DNA of 64,000 nt from CAVZVW01 sp963778845. Its GTDB lineage: Bacteria; Actinomycetota; Actinomycetes; Actinomycetales; Kineosporiaceae. The translations under genes were made by a program, and so were the position numbers. The notes beneath the pieces are model-generated. The model was not told the origin of the DNA and searched no databases. It saw only the letters and a program-made list of their open reading frames with translations. The DNA is taken from positions 186,001 through 250,000 of the forward strand of contig CAVZVW010000001.1 in NCBI GenBank assembly GCA_963778845.1, read 5' to 3'. Shown piece after piece: positions 26,175 through 35,970 of the stretch (positions are counted from its first letter, which is position 1; every line of letters starts with the position of its first letter).

Positions 26175-27481
26175 CGCCGCCCCCGGGCCAGGCGTCGCAG
26201 CCGCTCGCCCAGCGCTGCGGCGTCCCAGCGCAGCACCGGCACCCCGGCGCCGGCGAGCGCACGCAGCCTGACCGCCCTCTCGGCCAGCACCACCTGCTGG
26301 GCCTGCGCCCCCCACGGGCGTTCGTCGTCCAGCTCGACCGGCTCGGGCAGCACGTCGATCGCGAGCACCCGTCCGCCCCGGCGATGGGCGGTGACGGCGA
26401 AGTCGGCCACCGACTCGTCCAGGAACGGCGAGATGACGACGACGACAGCCCCGGTCGGCACGACCTCCAGCCGCACGGCGATGTGCGCCGCATCGGGCCA
26501 GGCCCGGGCGGTCGCCAGGTGCACCCGGATGCGCAGGAGCTGGCGCCGTCCACTCCCGCTTCGCACGTACCTGCGCGGCTGGGCGAGGTCGACGAGTGCG
26601 ACGCGGTCGCCGTGGCGCACGTGTGCCGCCGCCAGGGACGTCGTCGCCCGCACCCCGACCGCCAGGCTCGACGTGGCGTCGGGCCGCGCCCCGCCGCGCA
26701 TGGGGGTCGGCGAGGCCCAGCCGCTGCCGTCGTGGCCGACGTCGAGGCGGGTGTCCAGGCACAGAACCACGTCGGCGTCGGAGTCGACCGCGGTGCGCCG
26801 GGCGTACAGCTGACCCCGCCTCGCACTGACCCGCCAGTCGATGCGGCGCAGCCGGTCCCCGGGCTGGAACTCGCGGACGTCGAGCAGGTCCGAGCCGTCG
26901 CCAGGCCGTCGCGTGCGGTGTCCCCCGACGAGCCCGGCCGGGCGCGGCGGCAGGGGCGCGGGCGGGATCGCGTCGAACGCCGGCAGAACCGTGCACGAGA
27001 CGACCGGGCCGGCGACCGGCCCCCAGGCCAGCAGGCCGTCGGCGGTGGCGGCCGTCGCCTCCGGCCTGGCCACGCACACCCGGCCCCAGCCCGCGGGCCG
27101 GGCCTGGACCGTCAGCCGGCGGGGGCCGGCGCCGACCCGCAGCGCGTACGCCGCCCCCGTGGGAACCCGCTCCCCCCGCGGTGTCGTGATCGAGGCCAGC
27201 TCGGCGCCTGTCGGGGCACCGAGGCCGATCTCGACCGGCAGCCCGACGCCCTCCTCCGCCAGGGCGGGGGCCGCAGCGGTCAGGCGCAGGGCGCCGGCCG
27301 ACGGCCGAAGGGCGGAGGAACCAGCAGGCCACGCAACGGCGAGCACCGTTCCGATGAGAATGGGGACGGCGAGCAGCACCAGGTCCGCGCGTCCGGCCGC
27401 CACCCCGAGGGCGAGCAGCGTCGCGGGCAACATCACCGCGCGACGGGCGGCCGGGGTCACCCGCCAGCCCACGGCTGTCAC
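26171..27481 (-). CDS. DUF58 domain protein
   Basis: 436 residues; two N-terminal transmembrane helices (about 15-55), a beta-rich middle and the DUF58 signature EFQPGDRLRRIDWRVSARRG at about 215-234, followed by a VWA-like fold (VVLCLDTRLD; VVVISPFLDE). DUF58 proteins are partners of MoxR AAA+ ATPases in chaperone-like complexes that assemble membrane or envelope proteins (known association, mechanism unclear). GTG at 27481 overlaps the moxR stop (GTGA). Confidence 0.88.
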   Translation of the reverse strand: MTAVGWRVTPAARRAVMLPATLLALGVAAGRADLVLLAVPILIGTVLAVAWPAGSSALRPSAGALRLTAAAPALAEEGVGLPVEIGLGAPTGAELASITTPRGERVPTGAAYALRVGAGPRRLTVQARPAGWGRVCVARPEATAATADGLLAWGPVAGPVVSCTVLPAFDAIPPAPLPPRPAGLVGGHRTRRPGDGSDLLDVREFQPGDRLRRIDWRVSARRGQLYARRTAVDSDADVVLCLDTRLDVGHDGSGWASPTPMRGGARPDATSSLAVGVRATTSLAAAHVRHGDRVALVDLAQPRRYVRSGSGRRQLLRIRVHLATARAWPDAAHIAVRLEVVPTGAVVVVISPFLDESVADFAVTAHRRGGRVLAIDVLPEPVELDDERPWGAQAQQVVLAERAVRLRALAGAGVPVLRWDAAALGERLRRLARGRR

Positions 27482-28440
27482 TTGTGCGCCGCCACCGCTG
27501 CCGGGGTCGCGACGCCCGCCAGGACGTCCGCGACGACCTTGGCACCCGTCGTCCCGGTGCTCCACGTCTCGGGACGCAGCGTCATGCGGTGCGCCAACGC
27601 CGGCACGGCGACCGCCTTGACGTCCTCGGGCAGCACGTGGTCGCGGCCGTCGAGTGCTGCCAGCGCCCGCGACACGAGCAGCAGGGCGAGGGAGCCGCGA
27701 GGGGAGGCGCCCACCTCGACGGCGGCATGGCGCCGCGTCGCCGACGCGAGGTCGACGCAGTACGCCGCGACGTCCTCGTCGACGTGGATGGCCTCGACGC
27801 CCGCTTGCAGCCGCAGCAGCAGGTCGGCGTCCAGCACCCGGGGGACGTCGACCTCCTCGCGCCGCCGGGCCAGCCTGCGCAGGAGCACATCGGTCTCCTG
27901 GCCCCGGTCGGGGTAGCCCACCGCGAGGCGCAGCATGAACCTGTCCAGCTGAGCCTCCGGCAGCGGGTAGGTGCCCTCGTACTCGACGGGGTTCGAGGTC
28001 GCCATCACGAGGAAGGGGCGTGGCAACGCGAACGTGCGCCCCTCGACGGTCACCTGCCGCTCCTGCATCGCCTCCAGCAGCGCCGACTGCGTCTTGGGGG
28101 GCGTGCGGTTGATCTCGTCGACGAGCAGCAGGCCAGTGAAGATCGGGCCGGGGCGGAACTGGAAGTCCGCCGCCCCGGGGTCGTAGACGAACGACCCTGT
28201 GACGTCGGCCGGCAACAGGTCGGGAGTGCACTGCAGGCGACGGAAGTCCAGGCCGAGTGCTGCGGCCAGGCTTCGCGCAGCCAGAGTCTTGCCGAGCCCC
28301 GGCACGTCCTCCAGCAGAACGTGCCCCCCGGCCAGGACGGCCGCGAGGCAGAGCCTCAGGGCGGCGTCCTGCCCCACGACGGCCTGCCCCACGGCGTCGA
28401 GCACGCGACGGCAGGCGGTGGCCACCTCCTCGACCGTCAT
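27478..28440 (-). CDS. MoxR family AAA+ ATPase
   Basis: 320 residues. Walker A-type GLGKT in EDVPGLGKTLAARSL near 46-60, Walker B LLLVDEINRTPPKTQSALLEAMQE near 123-146, sensor 1 MATSNPVEYEGTYPLPEAQLDRF, all typical of MoxR-proper ATPases. Couples ATP hydrolysis to maturation of client proteins through its DUF58 partner encoded next. ATG at 28440. Confidence 0.95.
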   Translation of the reverse strand: MTVEEVATACRRVLDAVGQAVVGQDAALRLCLAAVLAGGHVLLEDVPGLGKTLAARSLAAALGLDFRRLQCTPDLLPADVTGSFVYDPGAADFQFRPGPIFTGLLLVDEINRTPPKTQSALLEAMQERQVTVEGRTFALPRPFLVMATSNPVEYEGTYPLPEAQLDRFMLRLAVGYPDRGQETDVLLRRLARRREEVDVPRVLDADLLLRLQAGVEAIHVDEDVAAYCVDLASATRRHAAVEVGASPRGSLALLLVSRALAALDGRDHVLPEDVKAVAVPALAHRMTLRPETWSTGTTGAKVVADVLAGVATPAAVAAHK

Positions 28441-28491
28441 CTCGACGGCTCGACCGGGCTCACGTCCCCCGAGGCAACCGCGCGCGCGACG

Positions 28492-29065
28492 TCAGGCTGC
28501 GTCACCGAACCCACCTTCCGCTACGTCAGGGCCAGCCGGATCAGCGGCCAGGGCGACGACCTCGCGCACGCAGGTGCTCAGGTCCCCGGCGCGGGCAGTG
28601 CCCGCACCCTCGAGGAGTGCGCGGCTGCCGGGCGACAGCAGACCCGCCGCGGCGGCGCGTGTCGAGGTCCGACCCGCGCTGGGCCAGCGCCCGCTCGGCG
28701 AGGGCCCGCAGCCGGGGAACGATGCGGCGCAGGGCCTGGGGGTCGTCTGCGGCTCGTGCCAGCGACGCCGCGAGCAGGGAGGCGTGGTACCAGCCGGTGG
28801 CCTCCTCCGGGCTCGGCCGGTCCTCCATGGCGGGCACCTCGCCGACCGGCACGCAGCGCGCCAGCAGGACCAGCCCGCCGAGCAGCGCCCCGACCACGAT
28901 GGCCCGCACCCAGGGCGCGCCCGCGGCCAGGTGCGCGAAGGCGGCCAGGGCCGCGCCCGCGGCGCCGGCCGTCGCGACGCCGGCGAGGCTAAGGCCGCTC
29001 GCGACACTGGCGCCGGTTGCGACGCCCACGGCCGTCGGCCCTGCCCGCACCTCGGTCCGGCTCAT
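28492..29065 (-). CDS. Small membrane protein of the MoxR operon, one frameshift
   Basis: Begins MSRTEVRAGPTAVGVATGAS at 29065 (4-bp overlap with the DUF4129 stop). The first 90 residues contain two hydrophobic stretches (GLSLAGVATAGAAGAALAAF; AIVVGALLGGLVLLARCVPV). The frame breaks near 28655 inside a CGCCGCCGCGGCGGG tract; the other frame continues as AAAAGLLSPGSRALLEGAG to the stop at 28492-28494. About 190 residues if joined. Unknown function; the operon place suggests a role with MoxR/DUF58. Confidence 0.7.
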
Positions 29066-29862
29066 GACGGGCCACCGGAGGGCCGCGCGGCCGCGGCCGG
29101 CGCGGCCGACTCCACCTGGTGACCCCGGTCCGGCTGCAGGTCAGCCGCGACGCGCGCCAGCGCCTCGGCCGCGTCAGCACCGGCGTGATCGGGCATCGCC
29201 GCAGCGCTGAAACGCGCGCGGTGGTAGAGCCGCAACAAGGTGGCGACCGCCTGCGGGCTCGCGTGCTGCTCGGCCAGCACCGCCGCCGTGAACTCGCTCG
29301 GGGTCTGCGCGGCGTCGCGCGGCGTCCCGGCCGTGAGCGCCGCCGCCTCGAGCTCGAGCCAACATGCGATGACCGCGTCCTTCGAGGCGCGCCGTCCCTG
29401 CATCGCCACGGCCGCCGAGGCCGCCGCCGCGGCGAGAGAGTCGGCCAGGCCGGACGGCGCGACGCCGGCGGGCCGGGCCGGCTGGCCCCGCCCGTGCCGC
29501 GACGTCGCGGAGACCCCGACCCGGTGACGCATCAGCAGCCGGACCACCAAGGCCAGCAGCGCTCCGGTGAGGAGGACACCGACCACGTCGACAGGGACCG
29601 TCACCACGGGGCGTCGCTGCTGTGCTGATGGCGCGGTGGTGTCGGCGGAGGCGGTCGTAGCGGTGGTACTCGGTCTCAGCGCGAGGCTGCGCAGTCGCTG
29701 CAAGGGGCTGTGCGGGTCGTAGCGCACCGGGCCGGTCGTCGCCGCCGCCAGCGCCACGACCATGCACGCGAGCACGACGGCGACGACGAGCGCACGCGGC
29801 GGGGCGTGCCGACGACCGGCCTCTGGCCGCGAGCTCGCCGGCAGGCCGGCCTCGGTCGACAC
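29062..29862 (-). CDS. DUF4129 domain protein
   Basis: 266 residues. Transmembrane helix near 24-43 (ALVVAVVLACMVVALAAATTG), a Ser/Thr-rich exported segment, a second helix near 88-110 (VPVDVVGVLLTGALLALVVRLL), and a cytosolic DUF4129 domain with AVIACWLELEAAAL, QTPSEFTAAVL and LLRLYHRARFS. Such proteins commonly head MoxR/DUF58 operons. GTG at 29862 is chosen; it is 80 bp from the divergent AAA gene. Confidence 0.82.
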   Translation of the reverse strand: MSTEAGLPASSRPEAGRRHAPPRALVVAVVLACMVVALAAATTGPVRYDPHSPLQRLRSLALRPSTTATTASADTTAPSAQQRRPVVTVPVDVVGVLLTGALLALVVRLLMRHRVGVSATSRHGRGQPARPAGVAPSGLADSLAAAAASAAVAMQGRRASKDAVIACWLELEAAALTAGTPRDAAQTPSEFTAAVLAEQHASPQAVATLLRLYHRARFSAAAMPDHAGADAAEALARVAADLQPDRGHQVESAAPAAAARPSGGPS

Positions 29863-29941
29863 CGGTTCAGCCTGGCACAGAGCCGGGCGTTCGGGCAGCC
29901 CGCGGATGCGCCCGCGCAGGCGGGCGACGTACGGTCGAGCG

Positions 29942-31441
29942 GTGAGCCTGCCCGCGACCCAGCCGCTGCCCGAGGACCCCACCCCCGAGGCCGTACCGTC
30001 ACGAGTGGCCCGACCCAGGCCGAGCCGCGCCCCCGGCGGTGCCTGGCCGGTCGGGCTGCCCACGACGCTCGGCGAGCTGCGTGAGCGCGGGCACGAGCAC
30101 CGCAGCGTGAAGGCGGAGGTCCGCGCGAACCTGCTGGAGCTGATCCGCGCCGGCCGGCCCCGGTTCCCCGGCGTCGTGGGCTTCGACGAGACGGTGCTGC
30201 CCGACCTGGAGCGTGCCCTGCTCGCCGGCCACGACATCGTGCTGCTCGGCGAGCGCGGCCAGGGCAAGACGAGGCTGATCCGCACCATCGTCGGCCTGCT
30301 CGACGAGTGGACCCCCGCGATCGCCGGGGCCGAGCTTCACGAGCACCCCTACGACCCGATCACGCCGGTCAGCCGGCGCCGGGCCGCCGAGCTGGGCGAC
30401 GACCTGCCGGTGAGCTGGGTGCACCGTGAGGACCGCTACGCGGAGAAGCTGGCCACGCCTGACACCTCGGTCGGCGACCTGATCGGCGACGTCGACCCCA
30501 TCCGGGTAGCGGAGGGCCGCACGCTCGGCGACCCCGACACGATCCACTACGGCCTGGTCCCTCGCACGCACCGGGGCATCTTCGCGGTCAACGAGCTGCC
30601 CGACCTGGCCGAGCGCATCCAGGTCTCGCTGCTCAACGTGCTCGAGGAACGCGACGTCCAGGTGCGCGGCTACGTGCTGCGGCTGCCGCTGGACCTGCTG
30701 CTGGTCGCCAGCGCCAACCCGGAGGACTACACCAACCGGGGCCGCATCATCACCCCGCTCAAGGACCGTTTCGGAGCGGAGATCCGCACCCACTACCCGC
30801 TCGACATCGAGCACGAGGTCGACCTCGTACGGCAGGAGGCCGTACTGGTGGCGCCGGTGCCCGACCACCTCCTCGAGGTGCTCGCCCGCTTCGCCCGGGC
30901 CGTGCGGGACTCCCCCGCCGTCGACGCCCGGTCCGGGGTCTCGGCCCGCTTCGCCATCGCGGCCGCCGAGACGGTCGCCGCGGCCGCCCTGCGCCGCTGC
31001 GCGCTGCTGGCCGAGGACGACCCGGTGGCACGGATCGGAGACACCGAGGTCGTCACCGGCACGCTGCGCGGCAAGGTCGAGTTCGAGGCCGAGGGCGAGG
31101 GCCGCGAGATCGAGGTGCTCGACCACCTGCTGCGGCGCAGCGTCGCCGAGACCTGGCGCGAGCGCCTGGGCGGCCTGGACCTGTCCGGCTTCGTCCGCCT
31201 GGTCGAGGACGGCGCGACGATCACCAGCGGGGAGGCCATCGCGACGGCGGACCTGCTCTCGCAGGTGGGCGCAGTCCCCGGGCTGGCCGTCACGCTCGCA
31301 CGGCTCGGGTTCGAGGACGTCCCTCGGCCCGCGGAGGTGGCCAGCGCCGTCGAGTTCGTGCTCGAGGGCCTGCACCTCACCCGCCGGCTGTCCAAGGACG
31401 TGCTCGACGGCGGGCGATCGGTGTACGGCGGGCGCGGGTGA
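29942..31441 (+). CDS. AAA+ ATPase (Mg-chelatase/MoxR superfamily)
   Basis: 499 residues. Walker A GERGQGKT at 103-110, Walker B region GIFAVNELPDLAERIQVSLLNVLEE, sensor VASANPEDYTNRGRIITPLKDRF, all of the magnesium-chelatase/MoxR clade, although no bchD partner for chlorophyll is expected. The first 40 residues are Pro-rich. Its ATG/GTG-linked neighbour is a VWA protein (4-bp overlap), so the pair is a MoxR-VWA-type machine distinct from the divergent MoxR/DUF58 set. Start GTG at 29942. Confidence 0.88.
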   Translation: MSLPATQPLPEDPTPEAVPSRVARPRPSRAPGGAWPVGLPTTLGELRERGHEHRSVKAEVRANLLELIRAGRPRFPGVVGFDETVLPDLERALLAGHDIVLLGERGQGKTRLIRTIVGLLDEWTPAIAGAELHEHPYDPITPVSRRRAAELGDDLPVSWVHREDRYAEKLATPDTSVGDLIGDVDPIRVAEGRTLGDPDTIHYGLVPRTHRGIFAVNELPDLAERIQVSLLNVLEERDVQVRGYVLRLPLDLLLVASANPEDYTNRGRIITPLKDRFGAEIRTHYPLDIEHEVDLVRQEAVLVAPVPDHLLEVLARFARAVRDSPAVDARSGVSARFAIAAAETVAAAALRRCALLAEDDPVARIGDTEVVTGTLRGKVEFEAEGEGREIEVLDHLLRRSVAETWRERLGGLDLSGFVRLVEDGATITSGEAIATADLLSQVGAVPGLAVTLARLGFEDVPRPAEVASAVEFVLEGLHLTRRLSKDVLDGGRSVYGGRG

Positions 31442-33527
31442 GCACGCCCCGCCGTCACGAGCGCCGCTACGGGTACGGGCCCTGGCGCGGCGGTGCCGAC
31501 CCTCTGGCGCCGCCGTTCGACGTGCGGGCGGCACTCGACGCCCTCGGCGAGGACGTGCTGTCCGGGGGCAGCCTGCGCCAGGCCCTGCGCGACCTGCTGC
31601 GCCGCGGGATGCCCGACGAGGACGGCGGGCGCCGTCCCGGGCTGGACGACCTGCGGGCACGCGCTCGGCGGATGCGCCGGGACGTCGCGCGACGAGGCCG
31701 GCTGGACGGCGCCCTCACCCGCGCGCAGGCGTTGCTCGACCAGGCGCTCGCGGCCGAACGGGAGGCACTGTCCGCCCGAGACGACGACGACGCGGCGTTC
31801 GCCTCCGCCATGCTCGACGACCTCCCGACCTCGACCGCTGCCGCGATCCGCGAGCTGGCCGGCTACCGGTGGGCCAGCCCCGAGGCCGAGAGGCTCTACC
31901 GGGAGATCCTCGACTCCCTGCGCCGCGACGTCCTCGACCAGCAGTTCCGGGGCATGCGGGACGGGCTGGCAGGGCTGTCCCCCGACGCGGACGACGCCCA
32001 GCGGGCGGGCGCGAACCAGGCACTGAAGGACATGCTCGCCGACCTGAACCACCTGCTGTCCCGCCACGCTCGCGGGCTGGACACTCCCGAGGACTTCCAG
32101 CGGTTCATGGAACGGCACGGCGCCTTGTTCCCCGACGACCCGCAGGACGTCGAGCAGCTGCTCGACTCCCTGGCCCGCCGGGCGGCCGCGGCTGCGCGCC
32201 TGATGTCGTCGCTGACCCCCGAGCAGCGCGAGGAGCTGCAGGCGCTGATGGGCCAGGCCCTGGGAGACCCCGACCTGGCGGCCGAGCTCGCGGCGTTGTC
32301 CGACACGCTCCGGGCGCTGCGTCCGGACCTGGGGTGGCAGCGCGGCGAGCGCCTTCGCGGCGACGAACCCCTGGGGTACGCGCAGGCGGCCGGCGCCCTG
32401 CAGGAGCTGGCCGACCTGGACGAGCTCATCGAGTCCCTGGGCCAGGACCGGCCGGGCGCCACGCTCGACGACCTCGACGTCGAGGCCGTGGACCGCACCC
32501 TGGGGACCGCCTCGGCCCAGGACGTGCGAGCCCTTCAGCAGCTGGAGCGCGAGCTGGAGCAGCAGGGGTGGCTCGTGCGGGCCCCGGAGGGCCTGCAGCT
32601 GTCCCCGAAGGGTCTGCGACGCCTCGGGCAGACGGCGTTGCGCAAGGTCTTCGAGCATCTGAGCGCCGGAGGGCGGGGAGAGCACGACCTGGACGACGCG
32701 GGGGCCGCCGGTGAGACGACGGGCGCCTCCCGCCCCTGGGAGTTCGGTGACGAGCAGCCGCTGGACGTCGTCCGCACGGTCTCGAACGCCGTCCGACGCT
32801 CGGCCTCGTCACCTGTCGGTTCGCGGGGGCTCAGTGCCGGGGGCTCAGTGCCGGGGCTCGGTGCCGGGGGCTCAGTTCCGGGGGGTTGCGTGCCGGGGGG
32901 CTGAGGCTGCTGGCCGAGGACTTCGAGGTGGCGCAGACCCAACGACGGGCCGGCGCCGCGGTGGCTCTGTGCGTGGACCTGTCGTACTCCATGGTCGCCG
33001 AGGGCCGGTGGGGCCCCATGAAGCAGACGGCACTGGCTCTGGCCCAGCTCGTGGCCACCCGGTTCCCGCAGGACAGCCTGCAGATCATCGGGTTCGGCCG
33101 GTACGCGGCCACGCTCAGCGTGGAGCAGCTCGCCGGGATCGAGCCCGACTTCGTGCAGGGCACGAACCTCCACCACGCGTTGCACCTGGCCGGTCGGCAC
33201 CTGCGCCGGCACAGCGACGCCGAGCCGGTCGTGCTCGTGGTGACCGACGGCGAGCCGACGGCGCACCTGCTGCCCGACGGGCAGGCGCTGTTCATGTGGC
33301 CGCCGGCCCGAGAGACCGTGGAGGCCACGGTCGCCGAGGTCGACGCACTCACCCGCTACGGCGCGGCCGTCAACGTCTTCATGCTGGGCGAGGACGCCGG
33401 GTTGCGACGCTTCGTCGACGCCGTCGCGCGACGTAACGGCGGGCGGGTCTTCACCCCGGAGCCCGAGCGTCTTGGCCAGTTCGTGGTCTCGGACTACCTG
33501 CGGTCCCGGCGCGGCCGGAGGGGCTGA
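31438..33527 (+). CDS. VWA-domain partner of the AAA ATPase, split by a repeat-linked frameshift
   Basis: Two ORFs, 31438-32904 (488 residues) and 32886-33527, together match one actinobacterial VWA protein of about 690 residues. Part one has a Glu/Arg-rich helical region and ends PWEFGDEQPLDVVRTVSNAV followed by Gly/Ser/Pro repeats. Part two starts LLAEDFEVAQTQRRAGAAVA and carries a complete MIDAS: DLSYS, the Thr in QGTNLHHAL, and TDGEPT. A single-base change would fuse them; the break lies in a 14-bp tandem repeat with variable G-runs. Start overlaps the ATPase stop. Likely binds metal and client proteins for the ATPase. Confidence 0.85.
32824..32900. repeat. Slippage-prone 14-bp tandem repeat inside the VWA gene
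   Basis: Units of CGGGGGCTCAGTGC occur at 32824 and 32838 (14 bp), 32852 (13 bp), 32865 (14 bp), 32879 (15 bp) and 32894 (start of a sixth). Unit length varies with the G-run (4-6). As 14 is not a multiple of three, any copy-number or G-run change shifts the reading frame. Confidence 0.85.
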
Positions 33528-33546
33528 GGACACCGGCCGCGTCCCC

Positions 33547-34953
33547 TCAGGCGGTCGCGAAGCCCAGCAGGTCGTGGCGGGTCAGCACCCCGACGGGCTT
33601 GCCGTCGTCGATGACCATGAGCGCGTCGTGCTCCTTGAGGCCGGCTCGGGCGCTGTCGAGTGACTCCCCGACCCCGACCAGCGGCAACGGTGCCGCCATG
33701 TGCCGGTCGACCGGGTCGGCCAGGGACGCCCGACCGGTGAACACGGCGTCCAGGAGGTCCCGCTCGCTCACCGACCCGGCGACCTCCCCGACCATCACGG
33801 GCGGCTCGGCGTTGACCACCGGCATCTGGCTCACGGCGTACTCGCGCAGGATCTCGATCGCGTCGCGGACGGTCTCGCTGGGATGGGTGTGCACGAGGTC
33901 GGGCAGGGCGCCGGTCTTGGCGCGCAGCACGTCCCCGACCGTCGTGGAACGGCCGCCGCGCAGGAAGCCGTAGGACGCCATCCAGCGATCGTTGAAGATC
34001 TTGGACAGGTAACCCCGGCCGCCGTCGGGCAGGAGGACCACGACGACGTCGTCCGGCCCGCCACGGCGCGCCACCTCCAACGCCGCCACCACGACCATGC
34101 CGCAGGACCCGCCGACGAGCAGCCCTTCCTCTCGAGCCAGCCGTCGCGTCATGGCGAAGGAGTCGGCGTCGGAGACCGCAATGATCTCGTCGGGCACCGT
34201 GGGGTCGTAGGCGGTCGGCCAGAAGTCCTCACCGACCCCCTCCACGAGGTAGGGCCGGCCCGAGCCGCCGGAGTACACCGAACCCTCGGGGTCGACCCCG
34301 ACCACGCGCACCTCCCCACTCGCGCGAGTCGCGGAGGCCTCCTTGAGGAACCGGCCGGTCCCGGTGATCGTGCCGCCCGTGCCCACCCCGGCGACGAAGT
34401 GCGTCACCCGCCCTGCGGTGTCGCGCCAGATCTCCGGCCCGGTGGTGGCGTAGTGGCTCGCCGGCCCCTCCGGGTTGGAGTACTGGTCGGGCTTCCAGGC
34501 GCCGGCGATCTCGTCGGTCAGGCGGTCGCTGACGCTGTAGTAGGAGTCGGGGTGGTCCGGCGGCACCGCCGTGGGGCAGACCACGACCTCGGCGCCGTAG
34601 GCCTTGAGCACGTCGCGCTTGTCCTGGCTCACCTTGTCCGGGCACACGAAGACGCACTGGTAGCCGCGCTGCAGAGCGACCAGGGCCAGGCCCACGCCCG
34701 TGTTGCCGCTGGTCGGCTCGACGATCGTGCCACCCGGCTGCAGCCGCCCGTCCGCCTCTGCTGCCTCGATCATGCGCAGGGCGATGCGGTCCTTCACGGA
34801 GCCGCCGGGGTTGAGGTACTCGACCTTGGCGAGCACGAGAGGTGCCACGCCCGCGCCGACTCGGCCGAGACGGACCAGCGGGGTGTCCCCCATGAGGTCG
34901 ACGACCGAGTCGGCGTAGGTCATGTCACCGTGCTTCATGCTGTCGCGAGCCAC
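33547..34953 (-). CDS. cbs: Cystathionine beta-synthase with CBS domains
   Basis: Condenses serine with homocysteine (transsulfuration); 468 residues. The PLP lysine is K54 in NPGGSVKDRI, the PLP phosphate loop is VAGVGTGGTITG, and TSGNTGVGLA is the substrate loop. Two CBS domains follow (about 345-465; VSQMPVVN, MVIDDGKPVGVLTRHDLLG), as in the mycobacterial enzyme. An ATG at 34935 or 34923 could be the true start. It complements metB for cysteine/methionine interconversion. Confidence 0.93.
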   Translation of the reverse strand: MARDSMKHGDMTYADSVVDLMGDTPLVRLGRVGAGVAPLVLAKVEYLNPGGSVKDRIALRMIEAAEADGRLQPGGTIVEPTSGNTGVGLALVALQRGYQCVFVCPDKVSQDKRDVLKAYGAEVVVCPTAVPPDHPDSYYSVSDRLTDEIAGAWKPDQYSNPEGPASHYATTGPEIWRDTAGRVTHFVAGVGTGGTITGTGRFLKEASATRASGEVRVVGVDPEGSVYSGGSGRPYLVEGVGEDFWPTAYDPTVPDEIIAVSDADSFAMTRRLAREEGLLVGGSCGMVVVAALEVARRGGPDDVVVVLLPDGGRGYLSKIFNDRWMASYGFLRGGRSTTVGDVLRAKTGALPDLVHTHPSETVRDAIEILREYAVSQMPVVNAEPPVMVGEVAGSVSERDLLDAVFTGRASLADPVDRHMAAPLPLVGVGESLDSARAGLKEHDALMVIDDGKPVGVLTRHDLLGFATA

Positions 34954-35044
34954 CGGGACATCCTGGCAGAGCCCGTCGATGGTCCCTTTAACGAGTCCGG
35001 GCGCTTGCCGGGCTGCTCGTCGCGGCCACCCGGCGGGCCGCTCA

Positions 35045-35932
35045 TCAGATCGGCCAGCCGTCCTCGCGCTCGTCTCGGCTCCCCACGCGCTTGTCCAGCC
35101 AGGTCACGACCAGCTGCCACAGCGGCGAGCGCGGGTCGAGGTGGCCGTAGTGTCCCTCACCCGGCACGACGGCCAGCGTGACGTCGTCCCCGGCTTCTTG
35201 GGCTCTGCACGCGAATACGCTCGACTGCTCCGCCGGTACGTCGTCGTCGGCATCGCCGGTGACGAGCAGGATCGGCACGCCGAGGGGCAGCAACGCCGCC
35301 GGCGACGCCAGGTGGTATCGGGCTGGGGCCTCGTCGGGGCCGGCGCCCATGAGGTCGCGCACGGCGCCGGTGCCCAACCGCTCGCGAGCGGCTGCTGCGA
35401 GGTCGCACACAGCGGCTTGCGCGACCACGGCGTTCGGCCGCATCTGAGGTCGGGCGCCGGGCGCGCCGTCGGGGAGCCGGTGGCGGCCGGCCGCCCACAG
35501 CGCCATCGCCCCGCCGGCGGAGTGGCCCAGGACGGCCACCCGATCCAGGGACAGGCCCCTGCTCGGGGCGACCTGGGCCAGCAGATCCACCGCCGTCGCG
35601 ACATCCATGAACGTCTCGGGCCAGCCTCCACCGCCGCCGACCCCGCGGTAGTCGATGTTCCACACCGCCCAGCCGCGGGTGAGGAGATCAGCGGCGACGG
35701 CGTGCTCCAGGGACCGGTCGTAGCGGGCTCGCCAGAAGCCGCCGTGGATGCTGATGACGACGCCACCCACGGCCCCCGCCTCGCCGTCCGGCAGCGCGCC
35801 GTCCGGCAACGCGCCGTCCGACAGCGCGGCGTCCGGCAACGCGAGGTCGGCCACCTGGGCGGGGTGCGGTCCGTAGCGGAACGGCTGCCATCCCGCGGGG
35901 GGTACCTGGGCCTCGGAGTCGCCGCCTCTCAT
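35045..35932 (-). CDS. Alpha/beta hydrolase (esterase-like)
   Basis: 295 residues. Oxyanion HGGFW near residue 62, nucleophile elbow GHSAGG with the Ser near 131, Asp in VTGDADDDVP and His in GEGHYGHLDP complete the triad of a carboxylesterase or peptidase-like hydrolase. The N-terminal region has a 15-bp-based repeat coding LPDGA (35785-35850). Substrate unknown. Divergent from the MBL gene across a repeat-rich spacer. Confidence 0.85.
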   Translation of the reverse strand: MRGGDSEAQVPPAGWQPFRYGPHPAQVADLALPDAALSDGALPDGALPDGEAGAVGGVVISIHGGFWRARYDRSLEHAVAADLLTRGWAVWNIDYRGVGGGGGWPETFMDVATAVDLLAQVAPSRGLSLDRVAVLGHSAGGAMALWAAGRHRLPDGAPGARPQMRPNAVVAQAAVCDLAAAARERLGTGAVRDLMGAGPDEAPARYHLASPAALLPLGVPILLVTGDADDDVPAEQSSVFACRAQEAGDDVTLAVVPGEGHYGHLDPRSPLWQLVVTWLDKRVGSRDEREDGWPI

Positions 35933-35970
35933 GGCGAGCATTCTCGCTGGGCGAGCCGGAGAGTGTGAGC

